Source of the DNA: Neomegalonema sp.
GTDB lineage: Bacteria; Pseudomonadota; Alphaproteobacteria; Rhodobacterales; Rhodobacteraceae
NCBI GenBank assembly: GCA_022760355.1
Contig: JALEGB010000085.1
Location: 1 to 34,734 of the forward strand
DNA: 34,734 bases
Reading direction: 5' to 3'
The notes beneath the pieces are model-generated. The model ran no database searches. It saw nothing but the letters and a program-made list of their open reading frames with translations, and was not told where the DNA came from. Shown here in pieces: positions 18,678-26,429 of this stretch. Numbering within the stretch: position 1 is the first letter of the stretch; the number at the start of each line of letters is the position of its first letter. The translations under genes were made by a program, and so were the position numbers.

Positions 18678-18988
18678 ATCTCGTCGCCATTCATTTGCCG
18701 CGTTTCGACGCTCGCTCGGCGCCCCAGGACATAAATGGAGCGCGCAAAGGCGAAAAACGTCTTGGACAGCTCCTTAGGCGGCAAAACCACGCGCGTCGAC
18801 CTCCTAGCGCTGACGCGGAGCGCGGGAGTTTGATTGCCCTTCGGGTCGGGTTGGATAAACTGCGCCGATGCAAGGCCCTGCGCGGCGGAGGCCGTGCGCC
18901 GAATCGGGCCGCGGCGCCCAAATCTGGCGCGAAACAACGAAGCCGGCAGGCGCGCCCCGCGCGCCGACATAGGAGAGAGCGCAATTCG
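18678..18988. other. Divergent region between phoR and the DUF1178 gene
   Basis: 311 bp without a gene I can support. Open frames here on both strands have no credible ribosome site and run into neighbouring genes. It should hold the phoR promoter (minus) and the DUF1178 promoter (plus), but I recognise no Pho box or other operator. Confidence 0.5.
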
Positions 18989-19480
18989 ATGATCAAATAT
19001 ACGCTCAGCTGCGAAGCCGGCTGTCGGTTTGAGGCCTGGTTCCAAAACAGCGCCGCCTGCGACAGCCAACTCGCGTCCGGGCATGTCGCCTGCCCAACCT
19101 GCGGCCGGCGCAAGATCGTCAAATCGCTCATGGCGCCCAACATTTCGACGACGCAAGCCGCCGAACCATCGCCAGCCCCTGCGCCCGCGGACACGCCAGA
19201 ACCGACTGCGCCCGCTGAGCCGCCCGCCCCAACCTCGGAGCCAAGCCCGGAAGTGGTGCGGCGCGCGCTGGAGGAGCGGCTTTGGGCGCTACGCTCCCAT
19301 ATCGAAAGCAGCGCAGACAATGTGGGCGACAGCTTCGCCGCCGAAGCCCGCCGCATCCATGAAGGCGAAAGTGAAGAGCGGCCGATCTATGGCGACGCAA
19401 CGAGCGCCGAGATTGAGGACCTTGTCGAAGACGGCGTCCCCATCGCGCAAGTGCCCTGGATTAACCGCCGCGACGATTGA
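18989..19480 (+). CDS. DUF1178 family protein
   Basis: A 163-residue protein of the DUF1178 family. The N-terminus MIKYTLSCEAGCRFEAWF, the C-D step at about 24-25 and a CPTCG zinc-ribbon-like pair near 35-38 are typical of the family. A Pro/Ala-rich linker (about 55-80) leads to the C-terminal region ending in the conserved PIAQVPWINRRDD. I place the start at 18989 because AGGAGAG lies about 11 nt upstream; the open frame extends upstream to 18695 but that part looks non-coding. Family function is unknown. It precedes lysC in the same direction by 138 bp that contain an 8-bp hairpin (19542-19565). Confidence 0.9.
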   Translation: MIKYTLSCEAGCRFEAWFQNSAACDSQLASGHVACPTCGRRKIVKSLMAPNISTTQAAEPSPAPAPADTPEPTAPAEPPAPTSEPSPEVVRRALEERLWALRSHIESSADNVGDSFAAEARRIHEGESEERPIYGDATSAEIEDLVEDGVPIAQVPWINRRDD

Positions 19481-19618
19481 CGCTGGGCCGAATCGCGTTC
19501 GCGCGACTGGATTTGCGCCGCAAGCTGCCGTATCGAGCGCGGACGCCGCACTTTGGCGCGGCGTCGATGCGGGCGAGGATCGCCCATTTGAGATTAATTT
19601 GACGATGAGGACCGGCCG

Positions 19619-20902
19619 ATGTCCGCCGCCGCTCAGCAGCCCAGCGCGAAACAGCGCCTCGTGATGAAGTTTGGCGGCACCTCCGTCGCCGATCTCGACC
19701 GGATAAAAAACGCAGCTAAGAAAGTAGCCGCCGAGGTTGAGCGCGGCCATGAAGTCGCCGTGGTCGTTTCCGCAATGGCCGGTGAGACGAACCGGCTCGT
19801 TGACTTGGTCCGCAGCGTCGGACCTCTGTATGATGCGCGCGAGTATGATGCGGTCGTCTCCTCGGGGGAGCTGGTGACCGCGGGGCTGATGGCGCTCACT
19901 TTGCAAGAACTTGGCGTTCCCGCACGCTCCTGGCAGGGCTGGCAAGTGCCCATTTGCACGACCGACGCCCACGGCGCCGCCCGCATCACCAGCATCGACG
20001 CCAGCGCGATTGAGCGGAAGTTCGCCGAAGGGCTGCACGCCGTGATCCCGGGTTTTCAAGGCGTCGCGCCGGATGGGCGCGTTTCGACACTGGGCCGGGG
20101 CGGCTCGGACACTTCAGCCGTCGCCGTGGCCGCGGCGATCGGCGCGAAGCGCTGCGACATATATACGGATGTCGACGCCGTTTATACGACCGACCCGCGC
20201 GTTGTGCCCGCGGCCCGGCGGATCGAACGGATCGCGTTCGAAGAAATGCTGGAGCTGGCGTCCCTCGGCGCGAAAGTGCTGCAAACCCGCTCCGTTGAAC
20301 TTGCAATGCGGCATGACGTTGTGGTGCAGGTGCTTTCGAGCTTTGGCGATCCGATCGGCAGCGATCTGCCCGGAACCATCGTTTGCGCGGAAAATGAGAT
20401 CGTGGAGAACAAAATGGAGAGCAACGTCGTCTCCGGCGTCGCCTATTCGCGCGACGAAGCGAAAATCACCGTTCGGCGCGTGCCGGATAAGCCGGGCGTG
20501 GCGGCCGCGCTGATCGGCCCGCTCGGCGCAGCCGGCGTCAATGTCGACATGATTGTCCAGGACATCTCCGACGACGGCTTCACGGACATGACCTTCACGG
20601 TCGGCCTCGCCGACGTCGATCGCGCCCTCGCCGCGTTGGAGACGGTGCACAGCGAACTCGGCTACGCGTCTCTGCAGACTGATAAGGATGTCGCGAAAGT
20701 GTCGGTCGTCGGCATCGGCATGCGCAGCCACGCCGGCGTTGCGCAATCGATGTTCGCCGCGCTGGCGAAAGAGGGCGTGAACATTCAGGTGATCACCACC
20801 TCGGAGATCAAAATCAGCGTCTTGGTCGACCGCAAATATACGGAACTCGCCGTGCGCGCGCTGCATACGGCGTTTGGGCTGGACGCGCCGACCGCTGAGT
20901 AA
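19619..20902 (+). CDS. lysC: Aspartate kinase
   Basis: A 427-residue kinase that makes aspartyl phosphate, the first step to lysine, threonine and methionine. The KFGGTSVAD motif (about 17-25), the SSGELVTAG step and the GRGGSDTSAVAVAAAI nucleotide loop are present. Two ACT domains (about 270-427) carry allosteric feedback control. It is monofunctional, with no homoserine dehydrogenase. The upstream 138 bp show no lysine riboswitch. It is followed after 221 bp by ptsP, a pairing common in alphaproteobacteria. Confidence 0.97.
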   Translation: MSAAAQQPSAKQRLVMKFGGTSVADLDRIKNAAKKVAAEVERGHEVAVVVSAMAGETNRLVDLVRSVGPLYDAREYDAVVSSGELVTAGLMALTLQELGVPARSWQGWQVPICTTDAHGAARITSIDASAIERKFAEGLHAVIPGFQGVAPDGRVSTLGRGGSDTSAVAVAAAIGAKRCDIYTDVDAVYTTDPRVVPAARRIERIAFEEMLELASLGAKVLQTRSVELAMRHDVVVQVLSSFGDPIGSDLPGTIVCAENEIVENKMESNVVSGVAYSRDEAKITVRRVPDKPGVAAALIGPLGAAGVNVDMIVQDISDDGFTDMTFTVGLADVDRALAALETVHSELGYASLQTDKDVAKVSVVGIGMRSHAGVAQSMFAALAKEGVNIQVITTSEIKISVLVDRKYTELAVRALHTAFGLDAPTAE

Positions 20903-21010
20903 CCGCATCTACACGCCTGACGTGCGTGTAACGCCGCCCACACCGCGGCGTGCGCGCTTCAGGCAATCTAAAACTGTCCCATCCGAGTCTTTGGCGCTAA
21001 TCTGTGTGTC

Positions 21011-21030
21011 CCGCTCGACGCATCGAGCGG
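21011..21030. promoter_or_regulatory. Hairpin between lysC and ptsP
   Basis: A perfect 8-bp stem (CCGCTCGA / TCGAGCGG) with a CGCA loop and no T-run, about 95 nt before ptsP. A second 7-bp stem (TACACGC / GCGTGTA) lies soon after the lysC stop, near 20909-20930. They may be a weak terminator or leader structures; no promoter is clear. Confidence 0.45.
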
Positions 21031-21123
21031 CGGCCCTGGCTGATTGCAGCAGGTCGCCCCGATCATTAAGCGGTTGCGCGCGGAGTTGGCCGACGCGTTG
21101 AACGGACAGGCGTCTGAGGGACC

Positions 21124-23505
21124 ATGAGCTACAAGCCGCACCAGCTACAAAGCGGCGCGAGCACGCGGGCGATGCTGCGTCAGCTGCGCGAGACCATGGC
21201 CAAATCAGGCCGTGGCGACGATCGGCTGCGCCGCATTACGCGGCTGATCGCAACCAATATGGTTGCCGAAGTATGTTCGCTATACATGTTAAACCCGAGC
21301 GATGAGCTTGTGCTGATCGCGAATGAGGGGCTCAACCCCAATGCGCCCGAACTTGCGCGGCTGCATCTGGGCCAGGGCCTTGTCGGACGCATTGCGCAAA
21401 CAGGCGAGCCGATCAACACCGATCAGGCGCAATCAACGCCCGGCTTCCAATTCGTTCCCGGCATCGGCGAAGAGATCTATCAGTCGTTTCTTGGCGCGCC
21501 GATTGTGCGCCAAGGGCATGTGTTGGGCGTTCTCGTCGTTCAGAACAAAGCCCGCCGCATCTACGATCAAGATGAAGTTGACGCGCTTGAGCTGGTCGCC
21601 ATGGTCATCGCGGAGATGGCGGACGCTGGCGCGCTTTTCACCGAGCGCGAGGCTCCCTCCATCAGCCGCCGCGGACCGGTTCTGCTCAATGGCGCATCCG
21701 GGGCCGAAGGCGTGGCGATGGGTGGCGCCGTGCTGCATGAACCGAAAATCTTGCTCGCCAATCCAATAGCCGAAGATGTGGCGACGGAGCGGAGCCGCCT
21801 CTCCGAAGCGATGCGCCAGCTGCGCGGGGAAGTGGATCGGCTGGTCGCGGAAGAGCGCCTGGATGAAATGGTGGATGGCGATGCGGATGATGAGCATCGC
21901 GACGTTCTGCAAACCTACCGCCTTTTCGCGCATGATAGCGGCTGGCTGCGGAGGCTCGAAGCGGCGGTGGATAGCGGCCTGTCGGCGGAGGCCGCGGTCG
22001 AGCATGTGCAAAATGAGACACAGCGCCGGCTGGAGCGCACCGCGGACCCGTATCTGCGCGAACGCCTCTCGGATCTCGATGATCTCGCCAACCGCCTTTT
22101 GCGCACCTTGCTTGGTCTTGCGCCGCCAACGCCGGAGGACCTTCCGGAAAACGCCATCCTGGTCGCCCGCAATCTCGGCCCTGGCGAGCTGCTGGACTAT
22201 GCGCGCGGCCGACTGAGGGGCTTGGCGCTTGAGGAAGGCTCTTCCGGCGGCCATGCCGCCATTGTCGCGCGGGCGCTCAATATTCCGCTGGCGATCGGAT
22301 TGCGGGGACTGATTGATCGGGTTGAGACGGGCGACCCAATGATCGTCGACGGCGATGTCGGCCGCGTTTTGGTGCGGCCGGAATCCAGCGTCGTTAGCGC
22401 CTATCGCGAGACGATCGCCCTCAAGGCGCAACTCGCGGAGCAATATCGCGCGATCCGCGATCTGCCGGCGGAAACCCGAGATGGCGCTCGGGTTCGGCTT
22501 GAAATGAACGCGGGCCTGCTGACCGATATGCCCAGCCTGAGCGACAGCGGCGCGGAAGGCGTAGGCCTCTACCGAACCGAGCTTCAGTATCTCATCAATG
22601 ATCGCGCGCCACGCAGAGAGGCGCAGACCCGCTTGTACCAACGCGTTTTTGACGCTGCGGGCGAAGCGCCTGTCACGTTCCGAACGCTTGATATGGGCGG
22701 CGACAAACGGCTGCCGTTTCTAAAAGGCGAGGCGGAGGAGAATCCAGCCCTCGGCTGGCGGGCGATTCGAATCGCGCTGGATCGCCCGCTGCTGTTTCGT
22801 ATGCAGCTGCAGTCGCTGACGCGCGCCGCCGCTGGGCGCAAACTGCGCGTGATGTTCCCGATGATCGCCACTGCGTCCGAATTCTATCGCGCCAGAGATC
22901 TGCTGCTGCAAGAGGTGGAGCGGCTGGATAAGCAGGGGCGCACGCCGCCCACTTCGATTGAAGTCGGCGCCATGCTTGAAACCCCGGCGCTCGCCTTCGC
23001 GCCGGACCGTTTCTTTGAAGTGGCCGACTTTATCTCGGTCGGCGGCAATGATCTGTTCCAGTTCTTCTTCGCCGCGGATCGCGGCAACCAGCGCGTGCGC
23101 AGCCGGTATGATCCGCTCTCGACCAGCTTCGTTAACCTGCTCGACCATATCGTCACACGGTGCCGCGCGGCGGGCGTCCGCCTTTCCTTCTGCGGCGAAA
23201 TGGCGGCGCGCCCGGTCGACGCGATTGCGCTGGCGGCGCTTGGGTTCAAGACGTTGTCAGTGCGCCCAGCAGCAATCGGCCCGGTTAAGACGGCCCTGCG
23301 CACGATCGAACTGAAAAATGCGGTCGAAGCCATCGCCGAGGCGCGGGAAGAGGGCGCCGAGAGCGTCCGCCCACACCTGCGCGCCTATTATGATCGGGAA
23401 ATGCGTCTCGCCGCCGCCGCCCATGAAGCGCGCCAGGATCAGAGCGGGCCGCCGCGTCGGGCCTTAGCTCCGGACACGGACGCCCATTCCGAAGCGTCCG
23501 ACTAG
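21124..23505 (+). CDS. ptsP: PtsP, enzyme I of the nitrogen phosphotransferase system
   Basis: A 793-residue PEP-protein phosphotransferase. The N-terminal GAF domain (about 15-172) is the nitrogen-sensing part of PtsP and binds glutamine in studied homologues. It is followed by the HPr-interacting helical domain (about 190-330), the swivelling phosphohistidine domain with H377 in GGHAAIVARALNIP, and the PEP-binding barrel (about 430-755) with the LSFCGEMA active-site cysteine. The C-terminal 40 residues are variable. GAGGG lies close before the ATG. It phosphorylates NPr, which acts on EIIA-Ntr; those genes are not in the window. Confidence 0.96.
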   Translation: MSYKPHQLQSGASTRAMLRQLRETMAKSGRGDDRLRRITRLIATNMVAEVCSLYMLNPSDELVLIANEGLNPNAPELARLHLGQGLVGRIAQTGEPINTDQAQSTPGFQFVPGIGEEIYQSFLGAPIVRQGHVLGVLVVQNKARRIYDQDEVDALELVAMVIAEMADAGALFTEREAPSISRRGPVLLNGASGAEGVAMGGAVLHEPKILLANPIAEDVATERSRLSEAMRQLRGEVDRLVAEERLDEMVDGDADDEHRDVLQTYRLFAHDSGWLRRLEAAVDSGLSAEAAVEHVQNETQRRLERTADPYLRERLSDLDDLANRLLRTLLGLAPPTPEDLPENAILVARNLGPGELLDYARGRLRGLALEEGSSGGHAAIVARALNIPLAIGLRGLIDRVETGDPMIVDGDVGRVLVRPESSVVSAYRETIALKAQLAEQYRAIRDLPAETRDGARVRLEMNAGLLTDMPSLSDSGAEGVGLYRTELQYLINDRAPRREAQTRLYQRVFDAAGEAPVTFRTLDMGGDKRLPFLKGEAEENPALGWRAIRIALDRPLLFRMQLQSLTRAAAGRKLRVMFPMIATASEFYRARDLLLQEVERLDKQGRTPPTSIEVGAMLETPALAFAPDRFFEVADFISVGGNDLFQFFFAADRGNQRVRSRYDPLSTSFVNLLDHIVTRCRAAGVRLSFCGEMAARPVDAIALAALGFKTLSVRPAAIGPVKTALRTIELKNAVEAIAEAREEGAESVRPHLRAYYDREMRLAAAAHEARQDQSGPPRRALAPDTDAHSEASD

Positions 23506-23524
23506 CCGAACGCCGCCGCCGCCC

Positions 23525-23553
23525 CTTGACGCGCAAAAACGCACTACCCATGT
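23525..23553 (+). promoter_or_regulatory. Sigma-32 (RpoH)-like promoter of hsp20
   Basis: CTTGAC at 23525-23530, a 15-nt spacer, then ACCCATGT at 23546-23553. This matches the heat-shock consensus CTTGAA-N13-15-CCCCATNT closely, and it sits before a small heat-shock gene. The same spacing and a very similar pair precede clpB (29397-29425). Confidence 0.75.
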
Positions 23554-23560
23554 CAGCGAC

Positions 23561-23690
23561 GTAGAACGCCAGACGGGTTCTACTTGTTCGATCAAGCTGA
23601 GAATCGGCTTGAGGGGGCGCGCACATCCGTCTTCCGAAGTTGAAGGCGGCGCGGCCTCCGGTGAATATCGCTCATGATGAGGGTATAACT
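23561..23690 (+). promoter_or_regulatory. Structured 5' leader of hsp20, possible RNA thermometer
   Basis: The leader after the sigma-32-like promoter is about 130 nt. It has two hairpins with 9-nt loops: GTAGAAC/GTTCTAC (23561-23583) and TCAAGC/GCTTGA (23592-23612). Further on, a CCTC near 23655 could pair with the GAGG of the ribosome site just before the ATG at 23691. This general layout recalls ROSE-type thermometers of small heat-shock genes, but I do not see the ROSE UUGCU core, so the idea is inference. Confidence 0.35.
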
Positions 23691-24143
23691 ATGCGCACTA
23701 TTGATCTGACCCCCCTGTACCGCACGAGTGTTGGCTTTGACCGGATGGCGAGCACGCTGGACGCGTTGACCAGGTCGGAGAATGGCGGCGGCTATCCGCC
23801 TTACAACATCGAAAAGCTGGCTGAGGACGATTACCGCATCACCGTTGCTGTCGCAGGTTTCTCCGAGGCGGACATCTCGATCGAGAGCAAAGATGGCGAG
23901 CTGGTCATCAGCGGCGCTCGACAAGAACGAGATCAGGCGGAAACCCAATATCTGCATCGCGGGATTGCTGAACGCGCCTTCGAGCGCCGCTTCAAGCTCG
24001 CGGACCATGTTCGCGCTGTTGGAGCGCGACTTGAGAACGGTCTTTTGCACGTCGATCTCGTGCGCGAAGTCCCCGAAGCGTTGAAACCTCGCAAGATTAC
24101 AATCGAGACGACGCAACGCACGGGCGAGATCGCCGCTGAGTAG
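23691..24143 (+). CDS. Small heat-shock protein, Hsp20/IbpA family
   Basis: A 150-residue alpha-crystallin-domain chaperone that holds unfolding proteins. The short N-terminus (MRTIDLTPLYRTSVGFDRM) is of the IbpA type. The crystallin domain spans about 35-130, with NIEKLAEDDYRITVAVAGF, the AFERRFKLADHV strand and GLLHVDLVREVPE. A basic/polar tail follows. I place the start at 23691, preceded by GATGAGGG; the frame extends upstream to 23640 without support. It is likely heat-induced through the promoter at 23525-23553. Confidence 0.95.
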   Translation: MRTIDLTPLYRTSVGFDRMASTLDALTRSENGGGYPPYNIEKLAEDDYRITVAVAGFSEADISIESKDGELVISGARQERDQAETQYLHRGIAERAFERRFKLADHVRAVGARLENGLLHVDLVREVPEALKPRKITIETTQRTGEIAAE

Positions 24144-24211
24144 AGCGAGCATCTCCGCAGGCCTGTGGATAAACTAAAAACAAGTTGGCTGCATAAAGCG
24201 CATTCTTGCGC

Positions 24212-24267
24212 TTGACCCGTGACGCGATCTTTCGTTTATGTGTCCTCAACGTGACGAAAGATCGCGT
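24212..24267 (+). promoter_or_regulatory. Promoter overlapped by a 14-bp perfect inverted repeat
   Basis: TTGACC at 24212-24217, an 18-nt spacer and TTATGT at 24236-24241 form a fair housekeeping-type promoter. The arms ACGCGATCTTTCGT (24222-24235) and ACGAAAGATCGCGT (24254-24267) are perfect inverted repeats that flank the -10 box, with 18 nt between them. They could be an operator pair or a hairpin at the start of the transcript. No conventional gene follows. Confidence 0.5.
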
Positions 24268-24405
24268 GAGCGCCTTGGAAAATAAGCGTGCTCAAGTCTA
24301 CGGGAGGGAGTGACGCGGATTCGCGACGCCGGGGATGGCGGCGTTTTCGCCTCTACTCTATTTGTGAGTAAGTTAAACGCCCGCGCGCTGCGCCGGGCGT
24401 TTAGC
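24249..24405 (+). ncRNA. Candidate short transcript of unknown class
   Basis: From the putative start near 24249 to a 9-bp hairpin at 24375-24402 (AAACGCCCG / CGGGCGTTT) that could end transcription despite a short T-run. Several internal hairpins are visible (CGCG-GATT-CGCG near 24314; ACGCCG / CGGCGT around 24326-24345). A 41-codon GTG frame (24310-24435) begins next to GGGAGGGA, but its codons (TCT, ACT, CTA, TTT, AGT, TTA) are unlike the genome's genes, so I favour constraint on RNA. I do not recognise 6S, SRP, RNase P or tmRNA in it. Confidence 0.3.
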
Positions 24406-24522
24406 ATATGTAGCGACCGCTACCGAGCGTCTTGAACGCCGACCAAACCCATACAAATTTCCAACCTTACCAGAGCCACTCGCCCTCAGCTCAAGCAGGA
24501 AATGATGCGCGCGCGAACGACG

Positions 24523-24544
24523 AAAACGCCGCGAGAAACTCGCG
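24523..24544 (-). terminator. Weak terminator downstream of rpmJ
   Basis: On the minus strand a perfect 6-bp stem (CGCGAG-TTT-CTCGCG) is followed by GCGTTTTCG, about 57 nt after the rpmJ stop. The T-run is only four bases, so efficiency is uncertain. Confidence 0.4.
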
Positions 24545-24600
24545 ACGCCGCCTGAGATGATCGGATAGTGACTTGTCTGTGCGCTTATGCGCGCAGCACC

Positions 24601-24726
24601 TTAGCCTTGACGCGCCTTAAAACGGCGCTGCGTCTTGTTAATGACGTAAACCCGTCCGCGGCGGCGCACAACGCGGCAATCGCGGTGACGGTTTTTCAAG
24701 GACTTGAGCGAGTTCTTGATCTTCAT
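24601..24726 (-). CDS. rpmJ: 50S ribosomal protein L36
   Basis: A 41-residue L36 ([20 protein letters not shown] ... [11 protein letters not shown]) of the C-minus type: the full zinc CCCH set of the classical form is absent and only one Cys remains. This is the usual alphaproteobacterial version. I place the start at 24726, after GGAG; the open frame runs 20 codons further upstream but that part is not L36. It stands alone, between the structured region and tRNA-Val. Confidence 0.96.
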   Translation of the reverse strand: MKIKNSLKSLKNRHRDCRVVRRRGRVYVINKTQRRFKARQG

Positions 24727-24806
24727 GGCCCTGCTCCGACGCCGACGGAGCAGCGCCTCCTCTAAAATACAAAAGGCGCGCCACACTGGCGTCGCCTAGC
24801 AGTCGA

Positions 24807-24881
24807 TGGTGGGCGCGGCTGGGATTGAACCAGCGACCCCTACGATGTCAACGTAGTGCTCTCCCACTGAGCTACGCGCCC
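24807..24881 (-). tRNA. tRNA-Val (GAC)
   Basis: A 75-nt cloverleaf on the minus strand: acceptor GGGCGCG/CGCGCCC, D arm GCTC/GAGC, anticodon stem CTACG/CGTAG with loop TTGACAT (anticodon GAC), T arm GCTGG-TTCAATC-CCAGC, and an encoded 3' CCA. Codon read is GUC. Confidence 0.97.
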
Positions 24882-24952
24882 GTCGCTGCATGAGGAGGGT
24901 CGTATAGCTATGAAGAAGCGGCCGCGCAAGTACTTAAACAGCCTTTTGGCGG

Positions 24953-25315
24953 TCAAGCGGCCAACATGCGACCGACTTCAGAGACCAACTGGTTCAGATG
25001 CGCTGGCTCGCCAAGCTTGTCATATAGCCCGCCATCATCATCTTCGCTGGAAAGCAGCGGCACGAGCGCAAAGCCCGCGATAAACAGCAGCCGCATTTCC
25101 GGATCGAGGTCCAGCGCCTCGCCCGCGAAAGTAAGCGCCTCGGCCTCGTCGCTCTCGACCCCGAGCAGCAACACATCGTGTATGCTCTCCGAAAGGATGG
25201 TCAACGCCACCTCAGGTTGAGCAACGCGCGTGACGAAATGGCCGGCGCGCTTGAGTTTTTCGCCGATATAGCGTCGAATCATATCGTCGCTGGTGATGAG
25301 CATTATGCGCGCCAT
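24953..25315 (-). CDS. CpdR-family pseudo-receiver protein
   Basis: A 120-residue single-domain receiver that aligns along its length with Caulobacter CpdR (LDPEMRLLFIAGFA and the C-terminal EVGRMLAA are near-identical to the CpdR pattern). CpdR, when unphosphorylated, recruits ClpXP for cell-cycle proteolysis. Every active-site residue is changed: acidic pair to T8/S9, phospho-Asp to G52, conserved Thr to A80, conserved Lys to E103. It therefore should not be phosphorylated. It may act as a constitutive adaptor, or have drifted to a new role; a second, intact cpdR may exist elsewhere. An in-frame ATG at 25339, with AGAGG upstream, gives an 8-residue longer version. It is divergent from the amidohydrolase and next to tRNA-Val. 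Confidence 0.85.
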   Translation of the reverse strand: MARIMLITSDDMIRRYIGEKLKRAGHFVTRVAQPEVALTILSESIHDVLLLGVESDEAEALTFAGEALDLDPEMRLLFIAGFALVPLLSSEDDDGGLYDKLGEPAHLNQLVSEVGRMLAA

Positions 25316-25371
25316 CCGACCTGACCCCTGGCGTTTCATGATTGATCGCCTCTGAGATAAACAGAACCCGG

Positions 25372-25386
25372 TTAAGCGAAGCTTGA
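25372..25386. promoter_or_regulatory. Imperfect CtrA box upstream of the cpdR-like gene
   Basis: TTAA-N7-TTGA, one base from the CtrA core TTAA-N7-TTAA, in the 104-bp divergent gap between the cpdR-like gene and the amidohydrolase. Such near-matches occur by chance, so this is weak on its own. Confidence 0.3.
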
Positions 25387-25419
25387 TCGGCAGAAATAAT
25401 AACGAAGCAGGACCGTCGA

Positions 25420-26331
25420 GTGACGTCAGACTCCGAAGCATTCAAGTTTGCGCCCGCTCCGCATGAGGCCGCGTGTCGAGCGTCGCCTTACCGCGTTTCA
25501 GAACCGCCCCAGCTTCTATCTGGCGTTGTTTTCAGTTCGCCGCATAGTGGCCGCGCATACTTCGGCGACTTCGTGGCTGCGGCCCGGCTCAGCTTAAAAG
25601 ATCTGCGCGCGTCAGAAGACGCGTTTGTCGAAGAACTGTTCAGCCCTGCGATTTCTCTCGGCGCGCCAATGATTTCCGCAGTGGCGCCCCGCGCTTTTGT
25701 CGACCTTAACCGCCGGCCAACCGAACTAGACCCCAACTTAATTGACGGGGCGGCTCTTGCGCCCCACAGCACACGCGTCGCCGCCGGGCTTGGGGTCGTT
25801 CCACGGATCGTCGCCGAGGGGATGCCGATTTACGATTGCCGGCTGAGCGCCGACGAAGCTCAGGCGCGTCTGGATCATTGGCATACGCCCTACCATCGCC
25901 GCCTGGGCAGATTGCTCGAGCGCGCGCGACGGCTGTTTGGGACGGCGCTGCTGATCGATTGCCATTCGATGCCGTCCAGCGCTCGCAGCAAAAACCTGAT
26001 CACCAATGGCGCCGAAATCATCCTGGGCGACCGCTTTGGCTCCGCCGCGCCGCCTGAATATGTATGCGCGATTGAAACATCGTTCCGGCGTGCGGGCTTT
26101 ACCGTAAGCCGCAACGCTCCTTTTGCCGGGGGCTACATCACGGAACGGTTTGGGCGCCCGGCGGCCGGCGTCAGCGCAATACAGATCGAAATTGACCGCG
26201 GCCTCTACCTCGATGAAGAGAATGTGCGACGGGGCGACGCATTTCACGAAATTGTGGACAGACTTCGACCAGTTGCGGCTGACATTTGCGCTCTGATCAC
26301 AACACAAACCGGGTCTCTGGCGGCTGAATAA
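25420..26331 (+). CDS. N-formylglutamate amidohydrolase family protein
   Basis: A 303-residue member of the N-formylglutamate amidohydrolase family, which releases glutamate and formate from N-formylglutamate, the last step of one histidine-degradation route. Recognisable segments are the SSPHSGRAY step near 39-47, APRAFVDLNRRPTELDP near 88-104, LLIDCHSMPS near 177-186 and a C-terminal QIEIDRGLYLDE. No other hut gene is present, so the substrate may be a related formyl- or acyl-amino acid. The start is GTG with AGCAGGA about 8 nt upstream. It is divergent from the cpdR-like gene. Confidence 0.9.
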   Translation: MTSDSEAFKFAPAPHEAACRASPYRVSEPPQLLSGVVFSSPHSGRAYFGDFVAAARLSLKDLRASEDAFVEELFSPAISLGAPMISAVAPRAFVDLNRRPTELDPNLIDGAALAPHSTRVAAGLGVVPRIVAEGMPIYDCRLSADEAQARLDHWHTPYHRRLGRLLERARRLFGTALLIDCHSMPSSARSKNLITNGAEIILGDRFGSAAPPEYVCAIETSFRRAGFTVSRNAPFAGGYITERFGRPAAGVSAIQIEIDRGLYLDEENVRRGDAFHEIVDRLRPVAADICALITTQTGSLAAE

Positions 26332-26366
26332 ATGCATTCTCGCCTTAAATAAGGCGACATCTAGAC

Positions 26367-26422
26367 AAAAAAAGGCCGCGTCGGACGCGGCTCAAGTCTA
26401 GGGAGGAAACGCCCAAAAGGGC
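26367..26422 (-). ncRNA. Alpha-r8/MmgR-like small RNA
   Basis: On the minus strand: a short 5' hairpin (GCCC-TTTT-GGGC, 26411-26422), the single-stranded motif TTTCCTCCCT (26401-26410), a linker AGACTTGA, and a strong Rho-independent terminator (GCCGCGTC-c-GACGCGGC at 26375-26391, then seven T at 26367-26373). The CU-rich 10-mer plus terminator is the hallmark, as I recall, of the alphaproteobacterial alpha-r8 family, whose Sinorhizobium member MmgR affects polyhydroxybutyrate accumulation. The CCTCCC can pair with ribosome-binding sites of target mRNAs. The 5' end is not certain. It lies alone between the amidohydrolase and dinB. Confidence 0.7.
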
Positions 26423-26429
26423 AATGGCC

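Noticed and set aside
19481..19618. Lysine riboswitch before lysC
   Set aside because: Only 138 bp and one simple hairpin; the multi-helix riboswitch core is absent.
23577..23589. SOS (LexA) box GTTC-N-GTTC
   Set aside because: The spacing is 5 nt instead of the 7 expected in alphaproteobacteria and it lies in the hsp20 leader.
24249..24405. 6S RNA
   Set aside because: The length is suitable, but the two ends do not pair into a closing stem and the neighbours are not those usual for 6S RNA.
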